A DNA stretch of 64,000 bases from JBMYYR01 sp965243605 (GCA_965243605.1 CBDEVQ010000025.1:65313-129312); one strand, 5' to 3'. Positions 43,299 through 53,347 are shown, counted from the first letter of the stretch. The notes: generated by a model from the letters alone, not told the origin. Program-made: numbers and translations.

Positions 43299-43919
43299 AT
43301 GAAATTAAAAATAATTAAATCAAGTCTTATTTTGGCAACTGCGCTTTGTCTTAATGCCTGTACAAGTTCTCCATATTATCTCGTTACAAATGTTGAAAAT
43401 GTCAACCAGTCTCATAATATATCTGGACAAATGGAAGGGGCACATCATGCAGGAGGAGCGAATGGCCAAGCCCCATACTCTTATTCATCCTATACCATTG
43501 CAAATGGATTAAAACCTGTTTATTTTCCTACAGACACATTAAAAGATATGGGTATGCGCTATGTTAACCAATTTGTAAAGAGTTGTGAGTCTAAGTCATT
43601 TTCTGATGCATTTAGTTATATCGAGAAGAATAAACTTTCAGAGTCGAGACAATCGTATTTAAGAGCCATTGTATATATGTTGCAGAAGAAATACGAAAAA
43701 AGCTTGAGCGAATTAGAAAATTTGGATATTGAGTCTTTAGATGGATCTATAGAATTATTACGATTAGATAATACGGTTGAGTTAGACAGGAAAAGACATG
43801 CATTAAATTATAGAGATGAAGCTTTAAAGGCGTATCAGAAATTATTTGATTCTGGTATTTTGAGTAAAGATGAAGTTAAAATTTTAAAGAACAGAGTGAA
43901 ACACTTACAATATGTTTAA
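43299..43919 (+). CDS. Lipoprotein, first gene of a lipoprotein pair
   Basis: 206 residues from ATG 43299 (the in-frame ATG at 43290 precedes it by three codons and would lengthen the basic start). Signal SSLILATALCLNAC; then HNISGQMEGAHHAGGANG and a helical, TPR-like second half (YLRAIVYMLQKKYEKSLSEL, RDEALKAYQKLFDSG). It lies 13 bp before the next lipoprotein gene; the two are probably an operon. Confidence 0.75.
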   Translation: MKLKIIKSSLILATALCLNACTSSPYYLVTNVENVNQSHNISGQMEGAHHAGGANGQAPYSYSSYTIANGLKPVYFPTDTLKDMGMRYVNQFVKSCESKSFSDAFSYIEKNKLSESRQSYLRAIVYMLQKKYEKSLSELENLDIESLDGSIELLRLDNTVELDRKRHALNYRDEALKAYQKLFDSGILSKDEVKILKNRVKHLQYV

Positions 43920-43932
43920 TAATACAAATATT

Positions 43933-44637
43933 ATGAAGAAAGGAATAGTTGTTATTCTATTGGGATTTTTAGCCAGTTGTATGGGACCTAAAAATCTACA
44001 AAACAGAGTAAATAGTAAAGACTATACCACGCCGATGGTTTATACATCTCCATTGGTTAAAGATAAGTCTGATATTAATGTTCAGGTTCAATTTGAAAAT
44101 TTGGCCGAATTAGACGAACTAACTTTAGTCACGAAAGATAGAGGGTATTATATTCCATTGATTTTATTATACTTATGGGATTACGATATGAATATTACTT
44201 TGGGGGATGAAGCAACCAATCCGAGTATTACTTCAAGTATTGAAACCATTACAAAAACCGTATTTAAAAGATCTGGTCGTTTTAATGTATCTGAAGATGA
44301 ATCTGCGGCTTATAAAGCTAGAGTTATTTTAAAGAATGTGAATTTTAATTGCGATTATAAACGCTTTGGTTCTGCTGTGGGTGCGTATGCGAATTATAAT
44401 GAATCTGCAGATGAATCTATAGGTGTTTTAGAAATGCAATTGGTATTAGAAGACCAGAATGGAAATGTAATTTTGGAAGAAGTATTTGAAAAAGAAAACA
44501 CCATTGGTTTTGTTGGGAATTCGGAATCTATTAATAAAATTAAGCATTTAGCGATGCGAAATTTAATTGAAAACCTGTCATTAACTGCAGAACGTGTAGC
44601 CGTAGATATGGTCGATGAGATTAACTCAAACTTATAA
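43933..44637 (+). CDS. Lipoprotein, second gene of the pair
   Basis: 234 residues from ATG 43933, which gives the clean signal KKGIVVILLGFLASC. Mature region: NVQVQFENLAELDELTLVT, ETITKTVFKRSGRFNVSEDE, ESIGVLEMQLVLEDQNGN. It resembles LptE/DUF-type assembly lipoproteins only in size. A strong bidirectional terminator follows. Confidence 0.75.
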   Translation: MKKGIVVILLGFLASCMGPKNLQNRVNSKDYTTPMVYTSPLVKDKSDINVQVQFENLAELDELTLVTKDRGYYIPLILLYLWDYDMNITLGDEATNPSITSSIETITKTVFKRSGRFNVSEDESAAYKARVILKNVNFNCDYKRFGSAVGAYANYNESADESIGVLEMQLVLEDQNGNVILEEVFEKENTIGFVGNSESINKIKHLAMRNLIENLSLTAERVAVDMVDEINSNL

Positions 44638-44679
44638 TTGATCTATATGGATTGATAAAATCCATCATTTTATAAAACC

Positions 44680-44708
44680 AAAAAGCCCGACAAATTGTCG
44701 GGCTTTTT
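44680..44708. terminator. Bidirectional terminator
   Basis: AAAAAGCCCGACAA/TTGTCGGGCTTTTT, a 14-bp perfect stem between convergent genes (43933 plus, 44731 minus), with A- and T-runs on both sides. Confidence 0.9.
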
Positions 44709-44730
44709 AGTTATTTAAGCGAGGCTTAAA

Positions 44731-45453
44731 TTATTTTTGGAACTTTCCTGATCCTAAGTAAGAATCGTTATTTGTAATGATAAACATGTAGTTTCCGTTT
44801 GCTAAATTAGCAACATCTACCGTGTTAGTTCCTTCAGAAATATATGCTGAAGTTACTTGTCTACCTGTCATATCAAATACAGTAACTAAACCTTTATCAG
44901 CTGTTAAATCTATGTTTAATACATTTGTTACAGGGTTCGGGTATGTAGAATATACATTTTCAATTTCGTCTACTCCAATAGGCTCAGAAGAAATACCAGC
45001 TGTACAAGATGTGTTATTTGTTAAATTAGCTTCTTCTAATAAACCTGCTTCATTCCAGATACGTACATCATAACAAACCACGTGATCTGTTAAATCATCA
45101 ATAATGTTTTGTGGGAAAGGATTAGAGTAGTAGAATGCGTAAACAAATGATGAATCTACAGCTAATTCAGCTTGTGTCATAGTAGTAGGGTCATCTTGTC
45201 TAATTAATGGACTAAATAAACCACCTGAACCGTCAATAATTAAACTGTCAATATGCCATCTGTAGAATACAGTATCTGTAGTTGTTAGAGGCGTATCTCC
45301 ATCATTAGTAACTCTAAATGCAAATAAGTTTGTATCTGTAGTTGAATTAAACTCATAACCATCTACAGGTAATAAAGCTGTAACAGAAATGTCTTTTTGC
45401 GCATTAGCTACGAAAGAGGCAGCAGCTAATACAGAAAATAAAATTTTTTTCAT
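44731..45453 (-). CDS. T9SS-exported protein
   Basis: 240 residues. Signal ILFSVLAAASFVANAQ; a central beta domain (GDTPLTTTDTVFYRWHID, VVCYDVRIWNEAGLLEE), and a type A sorting domain of about 75 residues (YSTYPNPVTNVLNIDL, VTVFDMTGRQVTS, NLANGNYMFIITN, GSGKFQK). Surface or secreted; function unknown. Confidence 0.85.
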   Translation of the reverse strand: MKKILFSVLAAASFVANAQKDISVTALLPVDGYEFNSTTDTNLFAFRVTNDGDTPLTTTDTVFYRWHIDSLIIDGSGGLFSPLIRQDDPTTMTQAELAVDSSFVYAFYYSNPFPQNIIDDLTDHVVCYDVRIWNEAGLLEEANLTNNTSCTAGISSEPIGVDEIENVYSTYPNPVTNVLNIDLTADKGLVTVFDMTGRQVTSAYISEGTNTVDVANLANGNYMFIITNNDSYLGSGKFQK

Positions 45454-45703
45454 AATGAAATAATTAATTGTTTTTGGTTTTGAAAGTGTAAAAGTATCGA
45501 ATAAATCTACTAATTCTATAGGTTTTTATCGATTTTTTTTAAAAAGAATGTTAATATTCTTTTACACCTAATATTAAATGCTATTTTTTTGTTGTTTTTC
45601 TAGCGCTCAATACCCTCATTCATGCCATTTACAATTTCAAAATTAAAGTATATTTAATCTTGAGTGGTTTTAAGATAAGTAGATGTTTATTATAAAACGA
45701 ATA

Positions 45704-46750
45704 TTAATATTCATCTCCACTTTTCATTAAACGCTGTTTTGTATAGTTTCTCCAACGTTCAATAACTTCATTCATATCGTCTGCAATCTCAGAATCAAAA
45801 TTCATATACTCTTTTGTTGTTGGGTGTGTAAACCCAAGAGTTTTAGCATGTAAATTCTGACGAGGTGCCACTTTAAAGCAATTTTGAATAAATTGTTTGT
45901 ATTTAGAGAATGTTGTTCCTTTTAAAATACTGTTTCCTCCATATTCAGGATCTCCAAATAAAGGGTGTCCTATATATTGGAAATGCACACGGATTTGGTG
46001 GGTACGTCCAGTTTCTAATTTACATTCTACTAAAGTAGCGTATCCAAAACGTTCTAAAACCTTATAATGCGTAACGGCATGCTTCCCTTCGGAACCGTCA
46101 TCATATACATATCTTATTTTACGATCTTTTCTACTTCTTCCAATATGTCCAACAATGGTTCCTTCATCGTCCTTAACATCTCCCCAAACCAAGGCAATAT
46201 ATTTACGATCTGTAGTTCGGTTTGCAAATTGGGCAGAAATATCCATCATTGCAGATTCCGTTTTGGCAATTACCAAAATTCCAGATGTTAATTTATCAAT
46301 ACGGTGTACTAATCCTGGTCTACCTTCATCTGAAGATTCTGGTAGATTATTAAAGTGATATAGTAGGGCGTGTACCAAGGTTCCAGAATAATGTCCAAAA
46401 CTAGGGTGAACAACCATTCCAGCAGGTTTGTTTACAATTAAAAGATCATTATCCTCATACATAATATCTAGAGGAATATTTTCTGGGACAATTTCTTTAG
46501 AATGTGCAGGGTAATCTCTTTTAAGGGTAATTACATCGTGTGGCTTAACCTTATAGTTTGATTTAACGGGTTTGTCATTCACAAAAATCAACTCACGTTC
46601 ACAGTATTTCTGAATTTTGTTTCTCGAAAACTTTTCACGGCTAACGTGGTTCAGAATATAACGGTCAATACGAATCATTTCAACTCCAGCTTCAACAACA
46701 ATTCTTTCGTGTTCGTGAAGTTCGTCCGGTGTATTATCTGTATCTGTCAT
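45704..46750 (-). CDS. rluD: Ribosomal large subunit pseudouridine synthase RluD
   Basis: 348 residues. N-terminal S4 domain (RIDRYILNHVSREKFSRNKI), then the RluA-family catalytic core: LVHRIDKLTSGILVIAKT with catalytic Asp152, ETGRTHQIRVHFQYIGHPLFGDP and LHAKTLGFTHP. Modifies U1911/1915/1917 of 23S rRNA in helix 69 in homologues. First in a minus-strand run; 3 bp from rpe. Confidence 0.95.
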   Translation of the reverse strand: MTDTDNTPDELHEHERIVVEAGVEMIRIDRYILNHVSREKFSRNKIQKYCERELIFVNDKPVKSNYKVKPHDVITLKRDYPAHSKEIVPENIPLDIMYEDNDLLIVNKPAGMVVHPSFGHYSGTLVHALLYHFNNLPESSDEGRPGLVHRIDKLTSGILVIAKTESAMMDISAQFANRTTDRKYIALVWGDVKDDEGTIVGHIGRSRKDRKIRYVYDDGSEGKHAVTHYKVLERFGYATLVECKLETGRTHQIRVHFQYIGHPLFGDPEYGGNSILKGTTFSKYKQFIQNCFKVAPRQNLHAKTLGFTHPTTKEYMNFDSEIADDMNEVIERWRNYTKQRLMKSGDEY

Positions 46751-46753
46751 AAC

Positions 46754-47407
46754 TTAAATAGATTTTAATTCGCTAATCATAGCAATTGGGTCTTCTGCTT
46801 TAAAAACAGCACTTCCTGCAACTAATACATCAGCACCAGCATCTACTAATGCTTTATGATTTGTATTACAAACACCTCCATCAATTTCAATAACAAAATT
46901 AGAGTTTGTTTTTTCTCTTAACTCCACAAGTTGCTTGATTTTTTTGTAGGTATTTTCAATAAATTTTTGTCCTCCAAATCCTGGGTTAACAGACATAAGG
47001 CAAACTAAATCTAATTCTGTAGCAATATCTTCTAGAACGTGTATTGGTGTGTGTGGGTTTAAGGCCACTCCAGCTTTCATGTCACAATTCTTAATATGCT
47101 GTATACTTCTATGTAAATGTGTACATGCTTCGTAGTGTACAGTTAAAATATCAGCACCTAATTTTTTAAATGTTTCAGTATAACGATCAGGGTCAACAAT
47201 CATTAAGTGAACATCAATCGTTTTTTTAGCATGTTTAGAGATAGCATCTAAAACAGGCATTCCGAATGAGATATTAGGTACAAATACGCCGTCCATGATG
47301 TCTATATGAAACCAATCAGCAGAACTGCTGTTTATCATTTCAATATCGCGCTGTAAATTGGCAAAGTCAGCAGCTAGTACAGAAGGGGCAATGAAGTGTT
47401 TTGTCAT
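46754..47407 (-). CDS. rpe: Ribulose-phosphate 3-epimerase
   Basis: 217 residues, the family length. TIM barrel with APSVLAADFANL, WFHIDIMDGVFVPNISFG (metal-ligand Asp and His), VHLMIVDP, HYEAC, ALNPHTP, MSVNPGFGGQKF, EIDGGV and VAGSAVF. Interconverts ribulose-5-P and xylulose-5-P in the pentose phosphate pathway; metal-dependent. Confidence 0.97.
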   Translation of the reverse strand: MTKHFIAPSVLAADFANLQRDIEMINSSSADWFHIDIMDGVFVPNISFGMPVLDAISKHAKKTIDVHLMIVDPDRYTETFKKLGADILTVHYEACTHLHRSIQHIKNCDMKAGVALNPHTPIHVLEDIATELDLVCLMSVNPGFGGQKFIENTYKKIKQLVELREKTNSNFVIEIDGGVCNTNHKALVDAGADVLVAGSAVFKAEDPIAMISELKSI

Positions 47408-47428
47408 GATGGATTTATTAATGAAAAT

Positions 47429-47452
47429 AGGAGCCCCTGGTAAAGAGCTCCT
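47429..47452 (-). terminator. Hairpin terminator downstream of rpoD
   Basis: AGGAGC...GCTCCT stem (minus-strand reading AGGAGCTCTTTACC... GGCTCCTATTTT), a modest U-run, located between the rpoD stop and the rpe start. Confidence 0.6.
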
Positions 47453-47491
47453 AAAGTGTGGTGTATATTTTCACTAAGAATAAATAAAGAT

Positions 47492-48355
47492 TTATCCCAA
47501 GTATGTTTTAAGAATCTTACTTCTTGATGTGTGCTTTAAACGACGAATTGCTTTTTCTTTAATTTGTCTTACACGCTCTCTTGTTAAGTCAAACGTTTCA
47601 CCAATTTCTTCTAGAGTCATTGGGTGTTCATTTCCTAAACCAAAGTATAATCTAATAACGTCTGCTTCACGAGGTGTTAATGTAACTAATGCACGCTCAA
47701 TCTCAATACGAAGAGAGTCCATTAATAATTCTTTGTCTGGATTTGGGCTTTCGTTACTTTTTACAACATCATATAAACTTGAATCTTCACCTTCAACAAG
47801 TGGAGCATCCATAGATACGTGACGTCCTGAATTTCTTTGGTATTCTTTTACTTCAGATTCAGTAATGTCTAAATCTTCTGCAATTTCTAAAGCAGATGGT
47901 TCACGCTCGTAGTTTTGTTCTAGTGCAGCGTATGTTTTATTAATTTTATTAATAGAACCAATCTTATTTAACGGTAAACGTACAATTCTAGATTGCTCAG
48001 CTAAAGCTTGAAGAATAGATTGACGAATCCACCAAACGGCATAAGAGATAAATTTAAATCCACGTGTTTCATCGAAACGTTGTGCAGCTTTAATTAAACC
48101 TAAGTTACCTTCGTTAATTAAATCTGGAAGTGATAATCCTTGGTTTTGGTATTGTTTAGAAACAGAAACAACAAAACGTAAATTTGCTTTGGTTAATTTT
48201 TCTAGGGCAACTTGATCTCCTTCACGAATTCTTTGAGCTAATTCTACCTCTTCTTCAGCAGTAATCAAATCCACTTTACCTATTTCTTGTAAGTATTTAT
48301 CAAGAGAAGCTGTCTCTCTATTGGTTACCTGCTTGGTGATTTTCAGTTGCCTCAT
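47492..48355 (-). CDS. rpoD: Primary sigma factor RpoD/SigA (short Bacteroidota form)
   Basis: 287 residues, the usual length in Bacteroidota, which lack region 1.1. Region 1.2 (SLDKYLQEIGKVDLITAEEE), region 2 (LPDLINEGNLGLIKAAQRFD, FKFISYAVWWIRQSI), region 3 (YEREPSALEIAEDLDITE), region 4 with helix-turn-helix (TLEEIGETFDLTRERVRQIKEKAIRRLK). Directs the housekeeping promoters with TAnnTTTG boxes. Confidence 0.97.
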   Translation of the reverse strand: MRQLKITKQVTNRETASLDKYLQEIGKVDLITAEEEVELAQRIREGDQVALEKLTKANLRFVVSVSKQYQNQGLSLPDLINEGNLGLIKAAQRFDETRGFKFISYAVWWIRQSILQALAEQSRIVRLPLNKIGSINKINKTYAALEQNYEREPSALEIAEDLDITESEVKEYQRNSGRHVSMDAPLVEGEDSSLYDVVKSNESPNPDKELLMDSLRIEIERALVTLTPREADVIRLYFGLGNEHPMTLEEIGETFDLTRERVRQIKEKAIRRLKHTSRSKILKTYLG

Positions 48356-48421
48356 AGTTCCAGTTTTTTTTTAGTGTTCAGTTTAGTGTACGTTGAAACC
48401 TAATAAAAGGTTACAAAATAC

Positions 48422-49027
48422 TTAGTTTTTTTTCATTTTTATTATTGTCGATACAAAATCCATGTGATCTAGAACGTCTTTTTCTCCAGATATTATAAGA
48501 TCTGCCTGGTCTTTTTGAGAAATCGTATATTGATACATTCCCTTTCTAACCGTCTTAAAATATTGACTTTGAATTTCAGAAGCTTTACGCTCCCTTTCTT
48601 CAATATCTCTGGTAATTCTTCTCACAATAGCAATATCCATCGGTGTGTCCACATAAATCTTTAAATCAATATGGTCTTTTAACTCTGGGTATGCATATAT
48701 CATAGTACCTTCAACCAATAAAAATTCTTTTGGCTGTTTTTCTTCTGTTTCCTCAGACCTTGTATGTTCGCTAAAATTATAAATAGGAATTTGAATGGTA
48801 TTCCCTTTTAAAATTCTAACGACATCCTTAAACATTAAGTCAAATTCTATAGACTCTGGTTCGTCGTAGTTCGTTTTTACACGCTCATCAAAACAGATGT
48901 CCGATTGGTCCTTATAGTAATTATCTTGATGTATAATTACCATGCTGTCTCCAAATGCTTCTTTAATTGCATTGGTTAGTCTTGATTTTCCGGATCCTGA
49001 GATTCCTGAAATTCCAATTATTTTCAC
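48422..49027 (-). CDS. udk: Uridine kinase
   Basis: 201 residues. P-loop GISGSGKSRL (residues 7-14), YYKDQSDICFDERVKTNYDEP (substrate region), LLVEGTMIYAYPEL and IVRRITRDIEERER. Phosphorylates uridine/cytidine in salvage. Six bp downstream of the MbnP lipoprotein gene, so probably co-transcribed. The sister family (phosphoribulokinase-like) is excluded by the length and motifs. Confidence 0.85.
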   Translation of the reverse strand: MKIIGISGISGSGKSRLTNAIKEAFGDSMVIIHQDNYYKDQSDICFDERVKTNYDEPESIEFDLMFKDVVRILKGNTIQIPIYNFSEHTRSEETEEKQPKEFLLVEGTMIYAYPELKDHIDLKIYVDTPMDIAIVRRITRDIEERERKASEIQSQYFKTVRKGMYQYTISQKDQADLIISGEKDVLDHMDFVSTIIKMKKN

Positions 49028-49032
49028 GTAGG

Positions 49033-49788
49033 CTAGTTTTTAATACTTAAACTTGCGGCGAAGTTATCAACAATTTTTTGAGCAACGGCAATATTGGCGA
49101 CACTTCCGTGCCAAGTTGGCTCATTTGGTACGTCAACCGTTTCAATTCTATTTATTATCCCTGGGATATCCAAGTTAAATTCTAAAACGGTATCGTCGTA
49201 AAAATGTTTTTGGTTTAAGTTGAATTCCACCTCTTTATATAATTGATCTCTACCCGGGTGCCATGCATAGGTTTCGGTTAAATCAGTTGTAGAAGTTGTA
49301 GAGTAATATCCTGATAATGAGATAAAACGATACATCGTTGCCCAACTCCAATACATATTTTGCAATGAACTTAAGGGGTGATCTATTTCATAAAGGGTAG
49401 GGTCTGAACTATTAAAGTTTGGACTTAATCCAATTCCAAATTTAATTTTTTCATACGATCCAGATTCTAATTCAATATCAAACATTCCAGATCCTGGATC
49501 ATCCAAATCAATCAGGTGAACGGAGTCTACATAGGTTTCTTCACCATTAGAACCTACTAATATGACATTAGAAATGTAATATTTGAATTGTTCATAACGA
49601 ATGGTAGTCCCATTAGAATAGGTAATTACATCCGACATTGAAAAGTCATCAGTTCCCATTTTAGGTTTAAAAACAATTTGAGAAGTTACTTGAGCTGCTG
49701 ACGAATCATCATCATCATCATCATCATTACACCCAGTTAAGAAAAGAAAAGAAAGAAGTAAAGGGAAAATTAAAAATTGTTTTTTCAT
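49033..49788 (-). CDS. MbnP-like lipoprotein
   Basis: 251 residues from ATG 49788, whose ATGA overlaps the stop of lnt; the upstream in-frame start lies within lnt and was rejected. Lipoprotein signal (FLIFPLLLSFLFLTGC) followed by an Asp run. The body matches the MbnP family: TTIRYEQFKYYISNVILVGS, VHLIDLDDPGSG, MYWSWATMYRFISLSGYY, EVEFNLNQKHFYDDTVL. MbnP-type proteins are periplasmic partners in copper handling in some bacteria; the role here is unknown. Confidence 0.85.
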   Translation of the reverse strand: MKKQFLIFPLLLSFLFLTGCNDDDDDDDSSAAQVTSQIVFKPKMGTDDFSMSDVITYSNGTTIRYEQFKYYISNVILVGSNGEETYVDSVHLIDLDDPGSGMFDIELESGSYEKIKFGIGLSPNFNSSDPTLYEIDHPLSSLQNMYWSWATMYRFISLSGYYSTTSTTDLTETYAWHPGRDQLYKEVEFNLNQKHFYDDTVLEFNLDIPGIINRIETVDVPNEPTWHGSVANIAVAQKIVDNFAASLSIKN

Positions 49789-51353
49789 AATTTTGTACGG
49801 ATAAATAGAGTTTCCATTTGTAGTAATAACATAATAAGAACAAATGTACATAATTTACCAATAAGGTGTTTGTTTTGGGTATAATACGTTTTTACTGGGC
49901 TTAGGCTGATGTTTCCCTCTATAACACCTTGGGCTTTATAATCCAATTTAGATTCTACGCTTCCATCTGGTCTAATAATTCCAGAAATTCCAGTATTGGC
50001 ACTTCTAACGACATATTTCTGATTTTCTATGGCTCTAATTTTAGCCAGTTCAAAATGGTGTTTATGGCCAGAAGTATTTCCCCACCAATCGTCATTTGTC
50101 ATGATCGTAATGAATTCTGAACCCAATTCCGAAAATTCCGCCGTATAATCTCCAAAGGCCGATTCGAAACATATTATTGGAGAAAATGAAAAGTTGTCTG
50201 TTCTTAAAACTTTAGGGGCATCACTTTTTCCTAAATTACCACTCACACCACCCAAATCAATATTAAAAAGAGACCCTAAAATAGGAGAGAGCACAGAAGC
50301 GAAAGGTGTGGTTTCTGCACCGGCCACTAATTTACTTTTATTGTATATATCAATTGTTTTATTTTTGTTGAATAAAACAGCACTGTTAAACACCTTGTAG
50401 TAAATCCCATTCCTGAATCGGATAGAGGCTTTTTCTAATTCATTTTCAGGTACGACTTGTCGCATCGAATTTGCTCCAGTAACCACAAAATGGTTTTCGG
50501 ATTTAAGGGCAGATTGGATGAGATTAATGTATGGGTTATTCTCTACATCATCTTCTTTAATAGAACGGTGGATAAACGTTTCAGGACACACAATTAAGGT
50601 GCGTTGTGTGGAATCAATTTTTGATAGTATTTCGGTGAAATCAATTATTTGTTTGTTGAAATCTGATGTAAACTTGTCTTTATATGCATCAATATTAGGC
50701 TGGTAAACTAAAACTTTAAGTTTATTGTTATAAGTATCTGAATTAGTGTTGTTTGTGTTGAAAAATAACGGTGTTATTATTATTGTTGAAAATATAACTA
50801 TTGTTGTTTTACTGTTTTTAACCTGTAATATGTTATAAATAAAGATATTAATAATAATTATCCATGCTGTACCACCTATGGCTCCAGAATATTGGTACCA
50901 TTGAATTAAATATGGAGCACTTGAAAGGCTATGCCCTAGATTAAACCAAGGCCATGAAAGGTCCCAAAAGTTCTGAATATACTCTATAGATATACTACTT
51001 AATAGAAAGACTAATAACCCTTGTTTTAAGTATCCCCTTTTGGTAAATCTATAGTATAAGATAAATGGAATTAAGAGCAATAAAGTTTGAACAATAGAAG
51101 CTAAAAGTGTACCGCCCCAATGGGCATTAGAAATCCAAAAATTTAGTATTAATCCAGTTGAAAAGTACAAAGAAAATAGCCTGAAAATAACGGCTTTTGG
51201 CTTAACGTTTTGTTCAATAAATCGATCAATGAGGATGAAAATAGGAACAAAAGCAATAGAAATAAGATAGGCCTGACTCACAGGAGTCCAGGCCATTGTA
51301 TAAAGTAAAATAAATAGAATTCCTAATCCGAAATTCGGTATTTTTTTTATCAT
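49785..51353 (-). CDS. lnt: Apolipoprotein N-acyltransferase
   Basis: 522 residues, the family size. Several membrane spans in the first 200 residues, then a nitrilase domain with catalytic triad: Glu in IVCPETFIHRS, Lys in DIYNKSKLVAGAE and Cys in ICFESAFGD. Adds the third acyl chain to lipoproteins in the inner membrane. Many lipoproteins in the window depend on this step. Its stop overlaps the MbnP start. Confidence 0.93.
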   Translation of the reverse strand: MIKKIPNFGLGILFILLYTMAWTPVSQAYLISIAFVPIFILIDRFIEQNVKPKAVIFRLFSLYFSTGLILNFWISNAHWGGTLLASIVQTLLLLIPFILYYRFTKRGYLKQGLLVFLLSSISIEYIQNFWDLSWPWFNLGHSLSSAPYLIQWYQYSGAIGGTAWIIIINIFIYNILQVKNSKTTIVIFSTIIITPLFFNTNNTNSDTYNNKLKVLVYQPNIDAYKDKFTSDFNKQIIDFTEILSKIDSTQRTLIVCPETFIHRSIKEDDVENNPYINLIQSALKSENHFVVTGANSMRQVVPENELEKASIRFRNGIYYKVFNSAVLFNKNKTIDIYNKSKLVAGAETTPFASVLSPILGSLFNIDLGGVSGNLGKSDAPKVLRTDNFSFSPIICFESAFGDYTAEFSELGSEFITIMTNDDWWGNTSGHKHHFELAKIRAIENQKYVVRSANTGISGIIRPDGSVESKLDYKAQGVIEGNISLSPVKTYYTQNKHLIGKLCTFVLIMLLLQMETLFIRTKL

Positions 51354-51357
51354 TTTA

Positions 51358-52422
51358 TTAAAGTTTTGAGAAGTGGTATTTTAAGGAGAATACATGAGAT
51401 AGTTCAGAGATAGAGGCATTTCCTACATCTGTAAACCCATAATCTATTTGGAAAGATTTGTAATGAGCTCCCATTCCTATACTTGGTTGAAAAGAGACTT
51501 TTTCCTTACCAAAATCGGTATACGTCTGAAAATTGTTAACACCAGTTCTTAAGTAAACAATTTCATTATAGTTTAGTTCAAAACCAATATTTGGTTCTAT
51601 AGTGAATGTAGAGCTACTAATACTTGCGTTACGCTCTCCATCAAAGAATACATTGGTTCCAAATTCGGCTTTTAAACCCATTTTATTTTTAAACTTAAAG
51701 GTTCTACCTACAGCCATCTTAACGTGCGGAAGGGTATACTCTGTTCCATTTTCAATGGGATCTTGTCCCAATTCTATCAGTTTATCATTTAAACTGTCAT
51801 CAGAAAATACCCAAGAGGCAAAACTAGTGGTTAAATCGGATACAACAAAAGCATATGACATTTTACCTTTGTTATAAGTGGCTGCAACGTCTGTACCCAT
51901 TCCATATGCGTTTGCAAATGATCCTACTTGTCTGTAAATCAATTTAATATTTGCACCTACATTTAATCCTGGAATATTCGTTCTTCTAGAGAATGTTCCT
52001 AAAACAGCATAGTCAGCCGCCGAAAATAAACTTATTCTGTCGTAATCAACGTTACCTTGGTCATCAATAAGTTGAGTAGTATTCATAATATCATCCACTC
52101 CAAATCTAATAACACTTAAAGCAACCGCTGTTTTTGGATTTAATTTTAAAGCAAAAGAAGCCGTATTATAATTTGCAATACCATTATAGTAATTAGAATG
52201 CATAAATGAGGCCTGAGCCGTATCCTGCATGGTGACTAAATTAGATGGATTCCAATACGCAGATTCTGCATTTCCTTTTTCGGTAAGAACAGATCCGGCC
52301 ATTCCAAAGGACTGAGCACCCATTCCTAATCTTAAAAATTCGTTACTATATTTAGAGCTTTGAGCATAAGTAAATGTCGAAATAGCAGTGGATATACAGA
52401 TTATGTAGTGTTTTATTTTCAT
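51358..52422 (-). CDS. PorV/PorQ-family outer-membrane protein
   Basis: 354 residues. Signal peptide (YIICISTAISTFTYAQ), then YSNEFLRLGMGAQSFGMAGS and NAESAYWNPSNLV, the hallmark of PorV-type T9SS barrels; the C-terminal strands end FSLKYHFSKL. PorV-like proteins shuttle T9SS cargo at the outer membrane. A paralogue (PorV2-type) rather than the main PorV is possible. Four bp after it starts lnt. Confidence 0.8.
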   Translation of the reverse strand: MKIKHYIICISTAISTFTYAQSSKYSNEFLRLGMGAQSFGMAGSVLTEKGNAESAYWNPSNLVTMQDTAQASFMHSNYYNGIANYNTASFALKLNPKTAVALSVIRFGVDDIMNTTQLIDDQGNVDYDRISLFSAADYAVLGTFSRRTNIPGLNVGANIKLIYRQVGSFANAYGMGTDVAATYNKGKMSYAFVVSDLTTSFASWVFSDDSLNDKLIELGQDPIENGTEYTLPHVKMAVGRTFKFKNKMGLKAEFGTNVFFDGERNASISSSTFTIEPNIGFELNYNEIVYLRTGVNNFQTYTDFGKEKVSFQPSIGMGAHYKSFQIDYGFTDVGNASISELSHVFSLKYHFSKL

Positions 52423-52506
52423 AATTTGGTTTATTTACAAAGAAATACAGACGGTTAGAAAGATAATAAAATGATGTTCATCATATAGAACATAAAAACA
52501 GGTTGT

Positions 52507-53220
52507 TTATTGCTTTTCTGGAACAACTACCATTCTTTCTTTTTTCATCCAATTGGTTATTTCTTTGCTAATTGTTTTATGATATGGACTTATATAGCTG
52601 TTAATTATGTCTTTAAATCTGTAAAAAATACTAATCTTATTATCTTCTAAATAATATATAACTTGTGGATCTGTCTTAACCAGTGAATCTGTACTGGCCA
52701 TATAAACGGTAGATGAGTTCGTTGAATTAATTTGAATTTTATGAACTGAATTTAATTTAATAGCCTCAAAATTCTCACCAGTCTTACGTTCTATTTCTTT
52801 TTCGATAACCTCGTCATATTTTCCAAATATTTTAGGCGTCAGTAAATCGTCATAATTAGAGGTGTATAAACCATCAACTGAATCGTTAAGGGTATATAAA
52901 TCGCATAAATTAGCCTCTAAATACATGCTATCCTTGTTAATGAAATTAAAGAGCACGTTACAATTTGTATTCTTATCTTGATATTTGTATTGGTTTAAAG
53001 CTTGTAATTCAAGTTCTCCGGTAATAAAAATTCTCGATGTTTTGCGCATCAACCCTTCAAGAATAAACGATAATCCAACTTGGTTAGAAGATTGAGTAAT
53101 TTTTATCTCAATATTATTTTCACTGTTGTTTTGTAATTCCCAAACATTTTGAAAATTTGTTTGTGCTGTAGATACAGTTAATCCAAGACTTAATACAATA
53201 TATAGAAATACGAATTTCAT
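52507..53220 (-). CDS. Exported hypothetical protein
   Basis: 237 residues with signal peptide (FVFLYIVLSLGLTVSTAQ). The mature part has NIEIKITQSSNQVGLSFILE, SSTVYMASTDSLVKTDPQVI and a final helix KEITNWMKKERMV. No family. It is divergent from the adhesin gene, with 126 bp between starts. Confidence 0.65.
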   Translation of the reverse strand: MKFVFLYIVLSLGLTVSTAQTNFQNVWELQNNSENNIEIKITQSSNQVGLSFILEGLMRKTSRIFITGELELQALNQYKYQDKNTNCNVLFNFINKDSMYLEANLCDLYTLNDSVDGLYTSNYDDLLTPKIFGKYDEVIEKEIERKTGENFEAIKLNSVHKIQINSTNSSTVYMASTDSLVKTDPQVIYYLEDNKISIFYRFKDIINSYISPYHKTISKEITNWMKKERMVVVPEKQ

Positions 53221-53316
53221 TGAAATTTTGTTTTATGCAGATTAGTGCTTTTGGGCAAAATTATAATATTTCGAGTTAAAAAAAACTTTTTGTATTTAAA
53301 AGCGAATGAATATCAT

Positions 53317-53324
53317 TATTTTTG
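53317..53324 (+). promoter_or_regulatory. Putative -7 box TATTTTTG of the adhesin operon
   Basis: Matches TAnnTTTG 24 bp before ATG 53348, with TTTTTG at 53287-53292 as a possible -33 element (24-bp spacer, slightly long). Confidence 0.5.
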
Positions 53325-53347
53325 TTCGTTAATTTAAACTTTTTACA